From Cytophagales bacterium (lineage in GTDB: Bacteria > Bacteroidota > Bacteroidia > Cytophagales > Cyclobacteriaceae), in assembly GCA_022360055.1 (NCBI GenBank), contig JAKSDO010000027.1, positions 1 through 63,218 of the forward strand: a DNA stretch of 63,218 nucleotides, read 5' to 3'. The notes under the pieces were generated by a model that saw only the letters and a program-made list of their open reading frames with translations, was not told where the DNA came from and ran no database searches. Shown piece by piece: positions 60,423-63,218 of the stretch; position 1 is the first letter of the stretch; each line of letters starts with the position of its first letter. Made by a program: the position numbers and the translations under genes.

Positions 60423-61646
60423 ATGAAAAATTTATTAACACTACTTATTTTATGCCCGGCACTTGGCGCGGGATTGATCTCATGTGATTCCAACAATGAG
60501 GACCCCGGGCCGGAAATATCCTCCGGCATTACCATGTCTTTGAAGACGACGGGGGGTGATGAGACGGAATTTATTGTAAATCAGGAGCACATCATGGAGG
60601 GTGAGATTTCGGCAACAGGGACCGGGATCGAGCAAACAGGGTGGAGATTCTTCTATCCGGTAGGCAAAACGCTATTTGCCTCGGGTTACAGCGACGACAA
60701 CCAGTGTATTGGATATATAAGCGATGAACAGGGCCGGATTGTGAAGAACGGACAATTCATCTTTGAAAACGCCCTCGAAATGTTCGGGCATTCGGACGAT
60801 CAGGACACCTGGCTTGCTATGGAAATTCCAAGGGCCGGATTTGCCTACAGAAGACTGCATTTCGTGGATGTTGCCTCGGTGACCGTTACCAAAATTATCG
60901 ACACTAAAATCTTTGAATCAAAGCAGGATTCACTGATTGCATGGCCGACTGCGTTGCAGGTGCGCGAAGATAAACTATTCGTCACATTCCACAAGCTGGA
61001 TGCGAAAGGATGGTTTACCACACCGGATGCCGATGCAGCGTATATTGCAGTTTATCCGTATCCCGACGTAACTGCCGAACCGGAAAAAATTATTGCAGAT
61101 ACCCGAACCAGTAATATAGGCGTTAATGGCGCTACCACCGGTTTAATCGAGACGGACAACGGGGATATGTATTCGTTCTCATGTGGCGCCGAAATGGCGG
61201 GTTTTGCTCCGGCCGCAACAAAGCCTTCCGGTATTTTAAGAATAAAAGCCGGAACTGCGGAATTTGATGACACCTACTTTTTTAACATTGAAGAAGCGAC
61301 TGACGGAGGAAAGATCTTCTGGTTTGATTATGTCGGAGGCAATAAAGCGATTGCGCGGATCCTGACCGATGACAATGGGGGGGCCTGGGCTGCCTATGGC
61401 CGAGATGTATTTAACCAGAAGTTGGTCATCATTGATCTCGTTGCCAAAACCGTGACCGATGTGGCCAATGTACCGCTTCATGCCAAACGATATACTTCTC
61501 CGGTCACCGCAAACGATGGAAAAGTATATGCAAGTATTGAAACTGCCACCGAAGCATTTGTCTATCAAATTGATGTAAATGCCGCGACCGGAACAAAAGG
61601 AGCCAAAATCAATGGCAAGACCATCAAAGGTTTTTACGAATTATAA
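60423..61646 (+). CDS. DUF4374 lipoprotein
   Basis: A 407-residue lipoprotein (LLTLLILCPALGAGLISC, Cys near 21) with a beta-propeller-like DUF4374 domain: GWRFFYPVGKTLFASGYSDD near 75, TWLAMEIPRAGFAYRRLHFV near 125, MYSFSCGAEMAGFAPAATKP near 245, and ARILTDDNGGAWAAYGRDVF near 315. This family is found beside TonB receptors and PepSY proteins in iron-regulated operons. It probably binds the ferric complex at the periplasmic or surface side. It is 43 bases after the receptor and is followed by a hairpin that may lower readthrough to the PepSY gene. Confidence 0.88.
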   Translation: MKNLLTLLILCPALGAGLISCDSNNEDPGPEISSGITMSLKTTGGDETEFIVNQEHIMEGEISATGTGIEQTGWRFFYPVGKTLFASGYSDDNQCIGYISDEQGRIVKNGQFIFENALEMFGHSDDQDTWLAMEIPRAGFAYRRLHFVDVASVTVTKIIDTKIFESKQDSLIAWPTALQVREDKLFVTFHKLDAKGWFTTPDADAAYIAVYPYPDVTAEPEKIIADTRTSNIGVNGATTGLIETDNGDMYSFSCGAEMAGFAPAATKPSGILRIKAGTAEFDDTYFFNIEEATDGGKIFWFDYVGGNKAIARILTDDNGGAWAAYGRDVFNQKLVIIDLVAKTVTDVANVPLHAKRYTSPVTANDGKVYASIETATEAFVYQIDVNAATGTKGAKINGKTIKGFYEL

Positions 61647-61657
61647 CGTGCTTAAAA

Positions 61658-61690
61658 GGAAATGATCCTTCGGATCATTTCCCTTACTTT
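61658..61690 (+). terminator. Hairpin between DUF4374 and PepSY genes
   Basis: An 11-bp perfect stem GGAAATGATCC/GGATCATTTCC with loop TTC, followed by CTTACTTTT. It may attenuate transcription into the PepSY gene. An ATG at 61662 lies inside it, which disfavours that start. Confidence 0.65.
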
Positions 61691-61697
61691 TATATAT

Positions 61698-62870
61698 ATG
61701 AGCCGAAAAAAGTCTTACCGGAGGATCTTTCTTAAGGTCCATGAAATTCTTGGTCTTGCCACCGGAATCGTCGTTTTTATCGTTGCAATCACAGGTTGCT
61801 GCTGGGTTTTTAAGGATGAAATAGAAAGCTCCGATTACAAAAAAGTTAAGATCGGGGAATCTCCGATCTTAACTCCCACCCGGGCGAGAGAAATCGCCCA
61901 AGAAATCATTCCGGAAAAACTCGTTCACGGCACCCGCTACGGCAAGGAAGACGAAGCCGTCGAAGTGATTTTTTACCAAGCCGAACCTGAATTTTACCAG
62001 AGTGTATACCTCGATCCGTATTCGGGGAAGGTATTGCACCGGAAAGATCACTTATCGGGCTTTTTCGGCTTTGTACTGGACGGACATCTGCGCCTATGGC
62101 TACCTGCTAAAATTGGTTCGCAGATCGTCTCTTTCTCGATATTGATGTTTATGATCATGCTCGTTTCGGGGCTGATCCTGTGGTGGCCCGGAAACAGGAA
62201 AAACAGAAAACAGCGGTTCAAATTCGACTGGAAAAAAACGACCCGTTGGAAACGTAAAAACTTTGACCTTCACGCCATTACGGGATTCTATGCATTTTCA
62301 TTAGCCCTGGTGATGGCGTTCACAGGGTCGGTTATGGCGTATGACTGGTTTTATTTTCTGACATACAAGGCATTTGGTGGCAATAATATCCCGCAGTTCA
62401 TTATTCCGGATGGTTCCAGGATGATCGCTTCCAATTTTAACGGAGCATCCAAACCAATTGACTCCCTCGTTCCAAAACTTAAAACAGCGCATCCCGCCGC
62501 AAAAAGTTTTGAGATCCATTATCCCCATTCGGATTCCGCAGGTATTTATGTTGAAGTCTCAAATTCTCATGGGATCTATTACGATTCCGATTACAGATTT
62601 TTTGATCAGAATACGCTCGAAGAAATTCCGACAACAAGTATATACGGCACATATAGCGAAGCGACATTTGCCGATAAAGTAATTCGGATGAACTACGATA
62701 TTCACGTGGGCGCAATCGGAGGAATTGCCGGAAAAATTATTGCCTTCCTGATCAGTCTGCTCATTGCCACTCTGCCTGTTTCAGGTTTTTTGCTTTGGTA
62801 CGGCAAAAAATACAAATACACTCAAAGACTGAGATCAAAGAATTCCCAACCCCAGATGTCGATTCCTTAA
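61698..62870 (+). CDS. PepSY-associated TM helix protein (reductase-like)
   Basis: A 390-residue inner-membrane protein from the ATG at 61698 (MSRKKSYRRIFLKVHEILGL). Four helices are seen: ILGLATGIVVFIVAITGCCW near 18, FSILMFMIMLVSGLILWW near 155, AFSLALVMAFTGSVMAY near 205, and IIAFLISLLIATLPVSGFLLW near 350. Two PepSY-type extracytoplasmic segments lie between them. The histidines in KVHEIL, FDLHAITGFYA and NYDIHVGAIGG could bind heme. The family is associated with ferric-siderophore reduction. It is the third gene of the unit. Confidence 0.85.
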   Translation: MSRKKSYRRIFLKVHEILGLATGIVVFIVAITGCCWVFKDEIESSDYKKVKIGESPILTPTRAREIAQEIIPEKLVHGTRYGKEDEAVEVIFYQAEPEFYQSVYLDPYSGKVLHRKDHLSGFFGFVLDGHLRLWLPAKIGSQIVSFSILMFMIMLVSGLILWWPGNRKNRKQRFKFDWKKTTRWKRKNFDLHAITGFYAFSLALVMAFTGSVMAYDWFYFLTYKAFGGNNIPQFIIPDGSRMIASNFNGASKPIDSLVPKLKTAHPAAKSFEIHYPHSDSAGIYVEVSNSHGIYYDSDYRFFDQNTLEEIPTTSIYGTYSEATFADKVIRMNYDIHVGAIGGIAGKIIAFLISLLIATLPVSGFLLWYGKKYKYTQRLRSKNSQPQMSIP

Positions 62871-62877
62871 CTCAAAT

Positions 62878-62951
62878 ATCCCAACATGTTGGGATTGACA
62901 TATACACAGACCGTTCATAATTTTGAGCCATTATTTAAAATAAGTCTAAAT
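62878..62951 (+). promoter_or_regulatory. Composite iron-type promoter, copy 3
   Basis: ATCCCAACATGTTGGGAT (62878-62895), TTGACA, -7 box TAATTTTG (62918-62925) and the 19-bp box ATTTAAAATAAGTCTAAAT (62933-62951, two mismatches), with the same offsets as copies 1 and 2. It starts 7 bases after the PepSY stop and drives the 62962 gene. Confidence 0.75.
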
Positions 62952-62961
62952 AAATACAAAC

Positions 62962-63218
62962 ATGAACCGGTATATATGCCTGCTAATTCTTTTATGCAAT
63001 TCGATACGCGCTTACGCTCAGACCACACAAAACGATTCAACGGCAATCAATACCTACCTGAATACGGCCAACAGAATGATGCAAACCGACCGCAAGCTGA
63101 CCATAGGCGGGTACGCACAAATTGATTACAACCAACCCATAAATTCCGGGACCTATAACAACGGCAATCTGGATATACATCGACTGGTGATGCTGTTTGG
63201 ATACAAATTCAATAACAG
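62962..63218 (+). CDS. Outer-membrane porin-like protein, 5' part only
   Basis: The gene runs off the window; 85 codons are visible. A signal peptide (MNRYICLLILLCNSIRAYAQ) is followed by a mature N-terminus with RKLTIGGYAQIDYNQPINS and LDIHRLVMLFGYKFNN, the first two strands of a porin of the phosphate-selective O/P-like type often found in Bacteroidota. It lies directly behind copy 3 of the composite promoter, so it belongs to the same regulon. Translocation of a ferric or heme-type ligand is possible but unproven. Confidence 0.7.
   Translation, partial: MNRYICLLILLCNSIRAYAQTTQNDSTAINTYLNTANRMMQTDRKLTIGGYAQIDYNQPINSGTYNNGNLDIHRLVMLFGYKFNN

Noticed and set aside
61662-61697. Upstream ATG for the PepSY gene
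   Set aside because: It lies inside a strong hairpin; the ATG at 61698 begins the usual basic N-terminus before the first helix.
62962-63000. Sixth leader cassette (ATGAACCGGTA resembles ATGAAGCCGGTA)
   Set aside because: Similarity stops after about 12 bases and the frame continues into a signal peptide and porin sequence.

Overview
The window comes from a member of the Bacteroidota, most likely a Cytophagales-type bacterium. The signs are promoters of the Bacteroidota type (TTTG about 19-20 bp before TAnnTTTG), a type B gliding/T9SS C-terminal sorting domain at 42080-44776, several TonB-dependent receptors, a HmuY-family lipoprotein, a DUF4374/PepSY pair, and almost no Shine-Dalgarno sequences. 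No complete insertion sequence, phage or CRISPR array is visible.

Layout. 57-303: tRNA-Asp with promoter and terminator. 355-6081: a tight minus-strand operon of a lactate/glycolate permease, a class V aminotransferase and a FAD/Fe-S 2-hydroxyacid dehydrogenase, best read as glycolate to glyoxylate to glycine. 6680-11961: a collagen-like lipoprotein, a decayed cyclase, dodecin, a Tat-exported Gfo/Idh/MocA oxidoreductase and a CPA2 antiporter. 12134-21748: rex and a divergent operon for an Mvh-type [NiFe] hydrogenase joined to two HdrA-like flavoproteins and a QmoC-like quinone-reactive membrane subunit, ending next to a convergent hydrogenase maturation protease. 21757-23610: an AT-rich FkbM methyltransferase gene between 79-bp direct repeats. 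23838-39309: mainly exported and carbohydrate-related proteins (DUF2911, a TIM-barrel lipoprotein, Tat-type aldo/keto reductase and DegT aminotransferase, GH2, DJ-1/PfpI, GH20, FAD oxidoreductase) and a ttcA fragment. 39448-42073: feoAB with an iron-type box. 42080-47445: a T9SS cargo protein, small proteins and remnants of outer-membrane proteins. 47780-51123: a small protein, a YtkA/FixH-like lipoprotein and a TonB receptor, possibly for copper. 51675-63218: three transcription units under one identically built promoter: exported CbiX-like chelatase, NosR-like FMN/Fe-S membrane protein, HmuR-like receptor and HmuY; then TonB receptor, DUF4374 and PepSY; then a partial porin.

Four things stand out. 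(1) The hydrogenase operon predicts an H2:menaquinone oxidoreductase. Its two HdrA paralogues keep complementary sets of Fe-S sites, no HdrB is present, and rex is divergent with two TGTTC-N6-GAACA palindromes in the shared region. (2) A short leader-ORF cassette (MKPVxPEQxQDTHEHDYIS-like peptide) recurs five times just upstream of unrelated genes, usually ending at or within a few bases of the next ATG. (3) A composite promoter with an 18-bp palindrome, a -33/-7 promoter and a 19-bp iron-type box recurs three times with exactly conserved spacing. (4) An exported CbiX-type chelatase and a membrane flavin/Fe-S reductase share an operon with heme-uptake genes, which suggests metal insertion into or removal from a tetrapyrrole outside the cytoplasm.

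All calls are from reading the sequence; no database search was run.
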